Positions 26,019 to 35,347 of a DNA stretch of 64,000 bases are shown here, in pieces; positions within the stretch are counted from its first letter, which is position 1, and every line of letters begins with the position of its first letter. Source of the stretch: Treponema sp. (lineage in GTDB: Bacteria > Spirochaetota > Spirochaetia > Treponematales > Treponemataceae); assembly GCA_024402665.1 (NCBI GenBank), contig JAKSTI010000005.1:32146-96145 (forward strand), read 5' to 3'. The notes beneath the pieces were generated by a model. The model saw only the letters and a list, made by a program, of their open reading frames with translations. It had not been told where the DNA came from and did no database searches. Both the position numbers and the translations under genes were made by a program.

Positions 26019-27974
26019 TTAGAAATCGTAAGTTTCCTTTTCAATCATCATTGTAAGGAATTCTTCTTTTGGAAGACCCTTTGCAAAATAGAAGCCCTGA
26101 AGGTAATCACAACCCATTTTGGTTAACCAGGTTGCCTGGGCTTTTGTTTCAACCCCTTCTGCAAGAACAGTCATTCCAAGTTTTTTAATCATATCAATTG
26201 TTGCAGAAAGTGCGATTTCTGCTTTTTCATCTTCAAAGGCAGTCCAGACAATATTTTTATCAATCTTAACCATTTTGAACGGCAGATTAAGCAGATAATT
26301 CATATTTGAATAGCCGGAACCGTAATCATCAAGGGAAAGTTCAATTCCTTCTGCCGCAAGACGCTTCATGTTGTTCAAAAGAATTTCTGGTGTGTGAGCG
26401 GCGGCTGTTTCTGTAATCTCCAGATTAATTATTGAAGAAGGAACTCTATGAATTGTTCTGATTGTTAAAATCTGTTCAGCAAGAATTTCCTGCATACACT
26501 GGGCCACAGAAAGGTTAATATCAATTTTTCTGATTCCGTACAATTCAAGATCAAGACCAGAAAGAGTTTTACAAACTGAATCAAATACAAACTGACCGAT
26601 TCTAAGAATATCACCTGTTTTTTCAGAAATAGGGATAAATTCTTCTGGAGAAACAAATTCCCCGTTTTCATCTTTCATACGGATTAATGCTTCTGCACCA
26701 ATAAGTTTCTTTTCTGCAGTAGAACAAATTGGCTGATAGTAAACATCAAAACGTTCTTCTGCAAGAGCATTTCTTAAAAGATGGGCAATATATGCTGTAT
26801 GTTTTTTATATTCTGTATCAATATCCCGGGCATAAACAATTGAACTTCTCTGATGACTTTCAGATGTAACTAAATCAATTATATCAAGAATAGCTTCTGG
26901 AGTTTTTGCATCTCTTGGGCATTCTGAAACACAAATGTGAGAGTACAATTTAAGTTCAAGGGCATCACTAACCCAAGGTTCATGGAATCTGGCTCTGATT
27001 TCAAAAATATAGCGGTCAATATTTCTAGGATTATAGTCCTGGAATACAAGAGTGAATTTTCCCTGTGGAAGGTAATAAATTTCAGCCTCTGGAAATGTTT
27101 CTGAAAGGAAAGTAGAAACCATTTTAAGGAAGCGTGTCATCTGACTGACACCAAAGGCATTTGTAATAAAAAGAGTGTCATCAAGGATGATTGTAACAGA
27201 AAGAAATTCTTCACCTGGACGCAGATAATAGTTTGTCATTTTTACAAATGCTGCCTGATTAAAACAACCTGTTTTTTTGTCTATAAATTCTTCAGGAGTC
27301 TGCAAAAGAGAAGAACACATAATTGCTGAAAGAGAGATTGCAAAATCCTGAACGTATACTGTTGGTATATAAGTCTGAACAGTAACAGCCACAATCATAA
27401 CTGCAACAAAGGCAATCATAAGCACAGTACGATTAATTGGAATCTCTTTTCTATTATGTAAAATTATTAGTACTGCAACAACCAGAAAATAAATCTGGCA
27501 GGCAAAAAACACAGGGTATAAAGGTCCGGTCTGAAACATCTGATTCTGATTTACGAAAAACAGAATTGGAATTCCGGAAAACTTATACATAAATGGGGAA
27601 ATTGAAACAAGAATAAGCTGCAATAATAATGGAAGTCCAACATGAAGCTTGAAAATATTTCTCTGGCGCGCATTTTTCTTATCAAAAAAGTTGACGATGG
27701 CAGAACAATAGATTACGTAACAAACAGGGATTGCACTATTTAAATACAGGATTCCTCCGTTAATAAGCCACACTACAGATTTAGGAACAGGAAAATATCC
27801 TTTTAGTACAAGAGCACTACAAATATCCAAAATTGCAGATAACAGAGAAAGAATCAAAAATGTTATGAAGGCTTTATTTTGAACAATTGGAAGGTTCTTA
27901 CGGTGAAAATGAAAACCAATAAGAATTCCAAAAACGAACAAAGACGCCAGCGCAAAATCTATGTTATTATACAC
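26019..27974 (-). CDS. Membrane EAL-domain c-di-GMP phosphodiesterase with degenerate GGDEF
   Basis: 651 residues. About six or seven membrane helices (1-210), then a GGDEF-like fold (about 230-370) whose active motif is absent (PQGKFTL stands where GGDEF is expected), then an EAL domain (about 395-651). EAL catalytic features are complete: GAEALIRM, INLSVAQ, LEITETA, LDDYGSGYSN, KIDKNIV, AEGVET and YLQGFYFAKGLP. It should hydrolyse c-di-GMP under control of the membrane part and perhaps GTP binding. Starts with GTG at 27974, with AGGAC 6 nt before it. Converges with the carboxypeptidase gene. Confidence 0.9.
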   Translation of the reverse strand: MYNNIDFALASLFVFGILIGFHFHRKNLPIVQNKAFITFLILSLLSAILDICSALVLKGYFPVPKSVVWLINGGILYLNSAIPVCYVIYCSAIVNFFDKKNARQRNIFKLHVGLPLLLQLILVSISPFMYKFSGIPILFFVNQNQMFQTGPLYPVFFACQIYFLVVAVLIILHNRKEIPINRTVLMIAFVAVMIVAVTVQTYIPTVYVQDFAISLSAIMCSSLLQTPEEFIDKKTGCFNQAAFVKMTNYYLRPGEEFLSVTIILDDTLFITNAFGVSQMTRFLKMVSTFLSETFPEAEIYYLPQGKFTLVFQDYNPRNIDRYIFEIRARFHEPWVSDALELKLYSHICVSECPRDAKTPEAILDIIDLVTSESHQRSSIVYARDIDTEYKKHTAYIAHLLRNALAEERFDVYYQPICSTAEKKLIGAEALIRMKDENGEFVSPEEFIPISEKTGDILRIGQFVFDSVCKTLSGLDLELYGIRKIDINLSVAQCMQEILAEQILTIRTIHRVPSSIINLEITETAAAHTPEILLNNMKRLAAEGIELSLDDYGSGYSNMNYLLNLPFKMVKIDKNIVWTAFEDEKAEIALSATIDMIKKLGMTVLAEGVETKAQATWLTKMGCDYLQGFYFAKGLPKEEFLTMMIEKETYDF

Positions 27975-28087
27975 AAAAAGTCCTGTCTTTTACTTTAACC
28001 TTGGAATAGTCAAAAGTCAAATCTTGCTTTTTGGTTTTTCATAATTTACAATATAAGAGATTATTTTTTCTTTTTTTTAGAGGGCTT

Positions 28088-28603
28088 ATGTTAAAAGCAA
28101 TAATGAAATTCTTTAAATCCCTGAACAATAACTCACATCCTGGTGAAATTGCTCATGCGGTCTGTCTTGGAATGGTATTGGGCCTTACTCCAAAAGATAA
28201 TGCTTTCTGGTACGTTCTGTTTGTTTTCTTTTTATTCATCAGAATCAACAAAAGTGCATTATTTATTTTCACTTTTATTTTTGCTCTGATTGCACCTGCT
28301 TTTGACAATATTTTCCATCAGGTTGGCTACTCTATTCTGACCTACGAAAAGCTGACCCCTGTTTTTGCAAAATTGATTGATATCCCATTTGTGTTCTTTA
28401 CAAAATTCAACAACACAATTGTAATGGGATCTTTCGTAACTGCAGTTGCAGCATATATCCCTATGTATTTCCTTGTGCGTATTTTTGTCAGATACTGGCG
28501 TGCTATTTTTTCACCTCTTGTAAGAAAAACACGGCTTGTAAATTTTCTTTCAAAGATTCCTCTTGTTCAGAAAATTCAGGAAATTGGAGATGATTTAGCA
28601 TGA
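28088..28603 (+). CDS. TIGR03546 family membrane protein
   Basis: About 171 residues with four or so hydrophobic segments; opening LKAIMKFFKSLNNNSHPGEIAHAVCLG is typical of the TIGR03546 family. AGAGGG 3-4 nt before the ATG at 28088 fixes the start; the frame is open to 28031. Its TGA overlaps the ATG of the TIGR03545 gene (ATGA). The two families are usually found side by side, so they likely act together in the envelope. Function not known. Confidence 0.8.
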   Translation: MLKAIMKFFKSLNNNSHPGEIAHAVCLGMVLGLTPKDNAFWYVLFVFFLFIRINKSALFIFTFIFALIAPAFDNIFHQVGYSILTYEKLTPVFAKLIDIPFVFFTKFNNTIVMGSFVTAVAAYIPMYFLVRIFVRYWRAIFSPLVRKTRLVNFLSKIPLVQKIQEIGDDLA

Positions 28604-30936
28604 AAAAGAAAGACGAAATCACAACAGAAGAAAACACAAAACCAGAAAACTCAACAGAACTTGCTGTTACTGAAAATAACTCAACTGAAACAGGTGTAGC
28701 AAAAACAAAAAAGAAGACTCCAAGAAAACCAAAAACTGTAGACGTTTCTGAGCTTCCAAAAGTTTTTACAAAAACATACAAAAAAAATCAGCTTAATAAG
28801 ATGCTGCGCCATGTATATGTTGCTGCAGATAAAAAATATATTAAGAGTTTGTTTGAAGAAACCGGGCAGACAAAAAGAGGAAAAACACTTTATTCAATTC
28901 CTCAGCAGTCCCTTGATAAAAAGAATGCAACCCAGCTTAAAGTTATTGCAAGAGACATGCGCCGCCAGAAAGGAAGAATCCGTTGGATTCCGTTAGCAGC
29001 AGTTGCTTCTGTAATTGCACTTATTGCAATCCTTTTTACAACTTTCAAAAACAGGATTATTAAAAATGCAATTGTTGATACCTGCGAATCTATTTTTGAA
29101 GCAAAATGTGACATTGATTATGTAAACTTCAAATTCTTTGATGCATCGCTGCGTATTGGCGGAGTTCAGATTGCGAACAAAAAAGAACCAATGAAAAATC
29201 TCTTCTCCTGCGACAAAATTGCCCTTGATTTTGATTTAAACCATATGCTCCGTTCCCGTTTTATTACAGATGAAGTTGCGGTAACAGGAATGGCAACAAA
29301 TACAGACAGAAAATATTCCGGGGATATTACTGCAAAACTGGCAGCTAAAAAACGTGCAAAGGCAGCAAAACAGGATTCAGAATTCACAAAGATGATTAAA
29401 ACCCGTTCAAATGCGGCTCTTGCATCAATTGAAAATTCTTTCCAGGGGCTTTTTGATGAATATAATCCTAAAAATATTATTGAACGCTGCTACAACAATC
29501 TTCAAAGCCCAGCTGTAGCAAAAAATGCACAGGAACAAATCACTGCATTAATTGAAAAATGGAAGCAGAAACCTGCTGAATTCCAGGCTCAGTATGAAAG
29601 ACTTAAAGAAACAACTGATTCTGTTTTGAAAATTAATCTTGGAAACATAAAATCAGATCCAAAACAGATTAAAGTTGCCTATGACACAATTAACGCCGCT
29701 ATTGCCGAAGTTGAACAGTTAAAAAAAGAAACTGAAGCAAACATAAAAGACATTCAGGGCGACTTCAAAACAATTGATTCTATTAAAAACAGCATCCAGG
29801 CTTCTGTAAAACATGACACAGGACTTATTTCAAAAGAAATTGATAAGCTTACTTCAATCAATATTTCTGACGGTCAGAAATTCATTTCAAGCACACTGGA
29901 AGGAGCCGGCTATCAGCTTTTGGGAAAATACTATCCTTACGCTGTTGAACTTGTAAATTATCTTGAAGAACAGAAAAACGTAGAGAAAAAACAGACTGAA
30001 AAAGAAAAGCTTTATTCAAAAGTTGGAAAACGTGCAAAAGGTAAAGATATTTACTGGAAGGCAAATCCACCAAAATTCTGGATTAAAAAACTTGATGTAA
30101 GCGGATTCAACTTCTCTTTCCTTGCAACAAATATTTCTTCAGATATGGATAGAGTTGGTCAACCAGCAATGGGCGAATTCAAAATCCAGATTAAAGATAT
30201 TGATCACACAGGAACTGTTGTTGTTGATACACGCACAAATTCAAATGAACCACTTGTAATGATTGAATATAATTGTGACAGACTGCCTTTTGCTATGGGA
30301 ACTGAAGTTTTTGGTGCAGAAAACATTCCGGGTGTTCCATCAGTAGAATCTTCTAAGAGTAATCTTGACTGTAAACTTGAGATTTTCCAGAGAGACGGCT
30401 TCAACATCACAGGTACAGGGCTTCTTTCTCAGCTTGTGCTTACAACTACCCCATTTGAACCAGAATTTGTTTCTACAATTTATCAGAATACACTGGCAAA
30501 CATTAATTCCCTTTATATGCAGATTCAGGCAGGATACAGAGTTTCTTCCGGCTTAAATCTTCAGGTTCATACTGATGCAGACAAACAGTTTATGGACGCA
30601 CTTATGAAAGAATTAAAAGCCCAGCTGCTTATTCTTAAAAAGGATGCTGAAAAAGAACTTTCTAAATTAGTTGAACAGCTTACTGGCGGTGCAATTACAG
30701 ATATTGGAACTTTTGAAGACATTTATGCTTCTACAACAAAAATTCTTGAATCTACAAAAGAGCTTGAAAACAAACTTAATGCTAAAAAGAAAGAAGCAGA
30801 AAGTTACCTTCAGAATAAGGTTGAAGAAACAAAACAGCAGGCTCAGGATGCAATGAATAAGGCAGTTGATGATGCAAAACAAAAAGCAAAAGATTCTGCA
30901 AAAGATTATTTGAATTCACTTATTAAGAAGAACTAA
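28600..30936 (+). CDS. TIGR03545 family large membrane-anchored protein
   Basis: 778 residues. The first 125 are charged and cytoplasmic, with a single transmembrane helix at about 128-148 (RWIPLAAVASVIALIAILF). The long extracytoplasmic part opens with an AsmA/DUF-like stretch (CDIDYVNFKFFDASLRIGGVQIANK), passes through helical coiled-coil regions (about 330-430) and ends in a Lys/Glu/Gln-rich helix (700-778). The opening resembles AsmA-type bridge proteins, which suggests a role in envelope lipid traffic, but that is a guess. Coupled by ATGA overlap to TIGR03546. Confidence 0.8.
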   Translation: MKKKDEITTEENTKPENSTELAVTENNSTETGVAKTKKKTPRKPKTVDVSELPKVFTKTYKKNQLNKMLRHVYVAADKKYIKSLFEETGQTKRGKTLYSIPQQSLDKKNATQLKVIARDMRRQKGRIRWIPLAAVASVIALIAILFTTFKNRIIKNAIVDTCESIFEAKCDIDYVNFKFFDASLRIGGVQIANKKEPMKNLFSCDKIALDFDLNHMLRSRFITDEVAVTGMATNTDRKYSGDITAKLAAKKRAKAAKQDSEFTKMIKTRSNAALASIENSFQGLFDEYNPKNIIERCYNNLQSPAVAKNAQEQITALIEKWKQKPAEFQAQYERLKETTDSVLKINLGNIKSDPKQIKVAYDTINAAIAEVEQLKKETEANIKDIQGDFKTIDSIKNSIQASVKHDTGLISKEIDKLTSINISDGQKFISSTLEGAGYQLLGKYYPYAVELVNYLEEQKNVEKKQTEKEKLYSKVGKRAKGKDIYWKANPPKFWIKKLDVSGFNFSFLATNISSDMDRVGQPAMGEFKIQIKDIDHTGTVVVDTRTNSNEPLVMIEYNCDRLPFAMGTEVFGAENIPGVPSVESSKSNLDCKLEIFQRDGFNITGTGLLSQLVLTTTPFEPEFVSTIYQNTLANINSLYMQIQAGYRVSSGLNLQVHTDADKQFMDALMKELKAQLLILKKDAEKELSKLVEQLTGGAITDIGTFEDIYASTTKILESTKELENKLNAKKKEAESYLQNKVEETKQQAQDAMNKAVDDAKQKAKDSAKDYLNSLIKKN

Positions 30937-30939
30937 TTT

Positions 30940-31842
30940 ATGAAAAAGATATCAGTATTAATTGCCTTGTGTGCTGTTTTATTTGCAGGATGCAAGGCAA
31001 GATTGCAGAACACAGATGGAAAAATAAAAATTGCCTGTTCAAATGCTCCTGAATATGACTGGCTTTTAACAGTGACCGGAATTACAAATAACAATATTGT
31101 TCCAACTATGATTGTAAAAAACGGTTCTGGCCCACATGATTTCAAACCATCAGAAACAGATCTGGCTCTTATTAAAACTTACGATCTGATTATTTTAAAT
31201 GGTGGAAAATCTGACATATGGATTCTGGAAGAAATTGCAAAAGCAAACAATCCTAAGCAGAGAGTTTTGAACTTTATGGAACTGCTGGAACTGAATCCCG
31301 AAACTGATGATGAACATGTCTGGCTTTCTGTAAAAAATGCAAAAATTATGGTTCAGGCAATTTGTGATGAGGCCAGTCTTCTTTTACCTGCAGAAAAAGA
31401 AAATTTTCAGACACGAACAACAAAATACTTAAAGCGACTGGAAACTTTGCACATTGAATATAAAACCTGGCTTTCAAAATACAAAGACAGAACTGTTATT
31501 TTCTGTGACAGATTTCCATTCTACTATCTTGCAGATGATTATGAATTAAACTGCTATTCACCTTTTGATGGCTGTACGGCAGATTCTATTTTAACTGATG
31601 AAAAAGAAACTGCTGTTATTGAAAAAATAGAGGAATTAAACGCAAAAGCTTTGATTGTGGTTGATAAGGCAAAAGAACGGACTGCAAAAAGCATAATCCA
31701 TAAATCAATAAATCCTATGAGTGATATTTTCATTCTTGATTCAATGGAAGATGCTTCTTTAAATCAGATTTTCAACGGCAAAACCTACATGAAGGTAATG
31801 GAAGAAAATCTTGAAAATTTAAGAAATTATTTTTCTAAATAA
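30940..31842 (+). CDS. ZnuA-like metal-binding lipoprotein (orphan ABC substrate-binding protein)
   Basis: 300 residues. Lipobox LFAGC with Cys18 makes it a lipoprotein. Cluster A-1 metal-binding fold: ASNAPEYDWLLTVTG-like opening, metal histidines in SGPHDFKPSETDLALIK and DDEHVWLSVKNA, and a late acidic ligand region. This fits zinc or manganese uptake. No permease or ATPase gene lies beside it, so it must serve a transporter elsewhere or act as a metal chaperone. It starts 3 nt after the TIGR03545 gene without a clear ribosome site, suggesting coupling. Confidence 0.82.
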   Translation: MKKISVLIALCAVLFAGCKARLQNTDGKIKIACSNAPEYDWLLTVTGITNNNIVPTMIVKNGSGPHDFKPSETDLALIKTYDLIILNGGKSDIWILEEIAKANNPKQRVLNFMELLELNPETDDEHVWLSVKNAKIMVQAICDEASLLLPAEKENFQTRTTKYLKRLETLHIEYKTWLSKYKDRTVIFCDRFPFYYLADDYELNCYSPFDGCTADSILTDEKETAVIEKIEELNAKALIVVDKAKERTAKSIIHKSINPMSDIFILDSMEDASLNQIFNGKTYMKVMEENLENLRNYFSK

Positions 31843-31844
31843 TC

Positions 31845-32978
31845 TTAGTTAGACAATTTATCCTGTTTAAAACTTAACAAATAGCCGGCAGTAGTTTCAG
31901 CCCATTCATACTGATTCATATATTCGCCGGTAAAAACTTCATAAGAACCAGTTTTTCCTGAAATATAATCGTAATAATCGCAGGTAACCAGATCTGGATT
32001 TATGCGGATTGAGTTATAGGTTTTAATAAAGAAACCATCAATTCCAAGGTTTTCAAAAGTCTGTTTAATATCTGCAATAAGATTTCTTAATCGGCTTCCA
32101 CCAGTTTCACTATCAATATCCCCCCAGAGAATACCAACAAGTTCCTGACTGGTTGCAGAAGTTCCCTTTTTATCAATAAGATATGCAATAACTTCTTTAG
32201 ACTGGCTTCTTTTAAATTTAATATCTTCCCCTTTGAAAAGAATATTGAAATTACCAAAAGTCTTAACCTGCAGATTGTTTGAATAAGAAATACTTACAGA
32301 AACATTCAATGGATGCTGAACAAACATATTTGCAAACAAAACAGAGAAACAGCAGCATGTAGTGATTACTGGTGTATCTGAAATAAAAATCTGCAGAATC
32401 TGTCCTGCAAGAGGGAAAAGCTGGGTAAACGCAAATACCCTGAAAATTCTCTTTTCTTCCGCATCAGGGGATTTTTTTATGGAAACAAATGTAATGTAAA
32501 CTGCAGAAATAATACAAGGAATGAAGAAAGTAATTATAAATGCAAATCTAGAATTTCTGACATAACCTTCTGCGTATGTGTAATAAAAGAATGTATGAAT
32601 TTTTAAATTTATAAAAACAAAGGTAACGGCAATGAAAATTGGAATTGAAAACAAAATTAATTGCAGTTTAGAGAATCTGTTTATATAGCCTTTTGAATAA
32701 AAAAGATCATGAATATAAAAGAACCATAAAACTGTAACAATAATATGAATTAACTGCTGTATTGCAATTACAGCCACCATCATAACTTCAACATTTTTTC
32801 CATCTTCCGCACAAACTACAAGAATATCTCTTACAATATTTACAAAAAGAATGAAAAAAAGGCTGAATACATATCCTGTAAACATTTTCTGACTGCTGAT
32901 ATAGTCATATCTTTTGCCATTAATCATTACAAGTAAGAGAATTCCGATACAAAATGCGTTTAATATAAAATTACTCAT
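31845..32978 (-). CDS. Seven-helix membrane protein with C-terminal winged-helix DNA-binding domain
   Basis: 377 residues. About seven hydrophobic helices fill residues 1-230. From about 240 a cytoplasmic domain begins VKTFGNFNILFKGEDIKFKR and continues SKEVIAYLIDKKG, SQELVGILWGD, SRLRNLIADIKQTFENLG, matching the OmpR/SARP-type winged helix (trans_reg_C style) without a BTAD. This looks like a membrane-bound one-component transcription factor, like ToxR but with seven helices. The gene starts 3 nt after the sensor-like gene at 32982-35219, so the pair is probably one signalling unit. Target promoters are unknown. Confidence 0.8.
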   Translation of the reverse strand: MSNFILNAFCIGILLLVMINGKRYDYISSQKMFTGYVFSLFFILFVNIVRDILVVCAEDGKNVEVMMVAVIAIQQLIHIIVTVLWFFYIHDLFYSKGYINRFSKLQLILFSIPIFIAVTFVFINLKIHTFFYYTYAEGYVRNSRFAFIITFFIPCIISAVYITFVSIKKSPDAEEKRIFRVFAFTQLFPLAGQILQIFISDTPVITTCCCFSVLFANMFVQHPLNVSVSISYSNNLQVKTFGNFNILFKGEDIKFKRSQSKEVIAYLIDKKGTSATSQELVGILWGDIDSETGGSRLRNLIADIKQTFENLGIDGFFIKTYNSIRINPDLVTCDYYDYISGKTGSYEVFTGEYMNQYEWAETTAGYLLSFKQDKLSN

Positions 32979-32981
32979 GCA

Positions 32982-35219
32982 CTATCTGAGCACAGAATCT
33001 ACAAGTGATTTGAAAGCGGGATCAATTACTACGTTTTTATAATCTAAATCAGAAGCTATTGAGTAAACGCCTTTTGTTTCAATGATTGATTCTGTTGCTT
33101 CACCTTCCAGTTCCGCCACGGGATTATCATTTGCACCAAATGGTGTCAGTGAATAAAACATCTCTTCCGCAGGTAACAATTCTTCTGCATCAGCTACTTC
33201 TGTATCAACAAGTTCGCTCATAACAGAAAGAACATCCTCTGTAGATATTAAAGCATTTTGCTCATCTATTGCAATATACTTTGTCACAGCAAAACCAAAA
33301 TCTGGTAATTCTGCAACAAAATGGAAATCTGGATCAAACTGGCTCTTCTTAGAAGTATATTCGGTACCAATACACAAGTCTTCTGCAAAAATGTCATCAA
33401 CAGACGCAAAGTCCTTCTGGCTTAAACTGAAGAATGTATTATTGCTCTTAGAATAGTGATAAACATGCTTTGGTTCTGATTCTGAAGGTTTATTAATATC
33501 ATCAACAAGAGCTACAATGTCTTCTTCAACAACTTCAAGTTCTTCTATTTCATCTTCAGCACCTGCAGTTTCAACTTCATCAATATCTTCTACAGCGTCA
33601 ACTTCTTCAACTTCGTCAATTTCTTCTACTGCTTCAACTTCTTCAACTTCATCGATTTCTTCTACTGCTTCAGCTTCTTCAATCTCATCGATTTCTTCAA
33701 CAGCTTCAACTTCTTCAATCTCATCAATTTCTTCAACAGCTTCAGCTTCTTCAACTTCATCGATTTCTTCAACAGCTTCAGCTTCTTCAATCTCATCAAT
33801 TTCTTCTACAGCTTCAACTTCTTCAACCGCAACAGGAACAGCCTGAACAACAGGACCATTCTGAACAACGCCGGCAGTATTAACATTGATTTTTGCAGTC
33901 TGAAGAACTTCTTCAATCACTCTGCGGATTTCTTCAATAGAAGCGCCATTCAAAGAAGTTCCGGCAGAACCATTCTGAGCATTCAAAACACGGATAATTT
34001 CATCCCAGCTCTGATTCAAATATAAATCAACCTGCTTAGAATACTTTTCTGATTTTCCACCAATACTCTTCTTAATTTCTTCAGAGAATTCTGCTTTTCT
34101 AAATTCCAGCTGACGGGCAATCTGATCCCATTCAACTTTGCCTTTATTTTCAAGGTATTCATTAATAATACCAATCTGAACTTTCTTGATTCTTGATCTG
34201 ATGATTGTTAAATAATCTCTCTTCAAACTAAAGAGAAGGAACCAGAACAAAAGCAATGTAAAGAATACACAAACGTAAATTAAATAAACAAGTTCTTGTG
34301 GCAGTTCAAAAATGGTGCTCTTGTAAACAGAAGAAACATTAAAGAACTGATTTCCTTCAGAAAGCATTACATAATATGAACCGTCTTTTGCTTCAAGAAT
34401 ACGTTCCGGCTGCAACTGATTGTCAGAAGTTTTAGTCTTGCTGCCTTTTTTCCATGAATTCAAAATTGGTGCATAGAATTCAGTTTTTGAATCAGAAGGA
34501 ATACCAGAAGCAAAACCGCCCTGATTATCTGAATCATCAGTAATGAGAAGGAAATTTTCTCCTAAAGAAAGGGCCTGCTCATTAATCAACTGCTGAGTAA
34601 AATCGTAAATATTAAAATAACAAACTAAAGTTGCAAAATTTGTTTTATCTGTAATATAGAATGGGAATGAAATAACAATTCTATTCTGTGGCTTATCAAA
34701 ATAAATTTTTCTCTGAGGATTATTTACATCTGTTAAAATCACTTCCGGAGCAAAACTGTTAGTTTCTGCCTGAACATCAGGATAGTTTTTATATTGTTTG
34801 GAAATTCCGTCAACTTTCAAAACATCAGAGTCAAAGGTACTGTAATGAATGTTTCGTCCGTTGTTTTCAATAAGACGCATGCCTTCAAGCCCTTCCAAAT
34901 CATCAATTAAACGGGAAGTTCTGTTTCGGCGGTCTACTTCATCTTTTTCAGACGGATTTTGAGTAACGAAAGTCTTAATAGCGGTGTTATTTAAGTAAGA
35001 ATCGCTACCCGTTTCTACCTTTTCGAGAATATTAGAAATGTAAGATTCTGTGCTTTTTGAAAGTTTTTCTAACTGCTGCTGTTTTTCTGCAATCTTAGAC
35101 TGGGCATAAAACTTTGTTTCAATCTTTGCCATAAAACCGGTTTCTGCAAAGAAAACAAATGCCGCAAAACAAGCTAATGTAGTCAGGAAACTAAAAGCAA
35201 CCTTCTGGCCAGAAGACAT
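32982..35219 (-). CDS. Extracytoplasmic sensor-like membrane protein with acidic 12-residue repeats
   Basis: 745 residues. TM1 at about 8-27, an extracytoplasmic domain of about 270 residues with sensor (Cache-like) character (YLNNTAIKTFV, VISFPFYITDKTNF, LVCYFNIYDF), TM2 at about 300-323, then a basic helical cytoplasmic region to about 460, seven 12-residue acidic repeats (about 469-552), and a C-terminal domain of about 190 residues of unknown type. No kinase, MCP or cyclase domain is seen. AAAGGAAAG before the ATG. Upstream partner of the 7TM winged-helix gene. The function is inferred only from layout. Confidence 0.7.
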   Translation of the reverse strand: MSSGQKVAFSFLTTLACFAAFVFFAETGFMAKIETKFYAQSKIAEKQQQLEKLSKSTESYISNILEKVETGSDSYLNNTAIKTFVTQNPSEKDEVDRRNRTSRLIDDLEGLEGMRLIENNGRNIHYSTFDSDVLKVDGISKQYKNYPDVQAETNSFAPEVILTDVNNPQRKIYFDKPQNRIVISFPFYITDKTNFATLVCYFNIYDFTQQLINEQALSLGENFLLITDDSDNQGGFASGIPSDSKTEFYAPILNSWKKGSKTKTSDNQLQPERILEAKDGSYYVMLSEGNQFFNVSSVYKSTIFELPQELVYLIYVCVFFTLLLFWFLLFSLKRDYLTIIRSRIKKVQIGIINEYLENKGKVEWDQIARQLEFRKAEFSEEIKKSIGGKSEKYSKQVDLYLNQSWDEIIRVLNAQNGSAGTSLNGASIEEIRRVIEEVLQTAKINVNTAGVVQNGPVVQAVPVAVEEVEAVEEIDEIEEAEAVEEIDEVEEAEAVEEIDEIEEVEAVEEIDEIEEAEAVEEIDEVEEVEAVEEIDEVEEVDAVEDIDEVETAGAEDEIEELEVVEEDIVALVDDINKPSESEPKHVYHYSKSNNTFFSLSQKDFASVDDIFAEDLCIGTEYTSKKSQFDPDFHFVAELPDFGFAVTKYIAIDEQNALISTEDVLSVMSELVDTEVADAEELLPAEEMFYSLTPFGANDNPVAELEGEATESIIETKGVYSIASDLDYKNVVIDPAFKSLVDSVLR
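33564..33815 (-). repeat. 36-bp tandem repeat, 7 copies, within the sensor gene
   Basis: Seven in-frame 36-nt units encode EAVEEIDE(I/V)EE(A/V), the last one diverged (DAVEDIDEVETA). Net charge is strongly negative and hydrophobics recur in a regular pattern, suiting a helical spacer. Synonymous differences between units (for example tcgatt/tcaatt on the plus strand) show the array is not brand new, but it remains prone to length change. Confidence 0.9.
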
Positions 35220-35311
35220 ATATCTTTTTCTTTCCTTTAAAAGTTACAAACTTTTATAGTTAATTATCGACATACAGGGCTTTTTTCAATAGTCCTCAAA
35301 ACAAAAAATAT

Positions 35312-35340
35312 TTGCCAATTGCGTTTATTCACGTTATATT
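35312..35340 (+). promoter_or_regulatory. hflX promoter, leaderless type
   Basis: -35 TTGCCA (35312-35317), exactly 17 nt, -10 TATATT (35335-35340), then 7 nt to the ATG at 35348. No Shine-Dalgarno. The predicted transcript begins at or one base before the start codon. The promoter would lie inside the coding sequence if translation began at the TTG at 35312, which argues against that start. Confidence 0.65.
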
Positions 35341-35347
35341 TATCTTG

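Noticed and set aside
33517..33846. Rightward reading frame rich in Ser/Thr across the 36-bp repeats
   Set aside because: It is the complement of the acidic repeat region of the sensor gene; the repeat makes several frames open. No ribosome site or independent support.
35312..35347. Longer HflX start at a TTG
   Set aside because: Would place the -35 and -10 boxes inside the gene, has no ribosome site, and the added residues are not like HflX N-termini.
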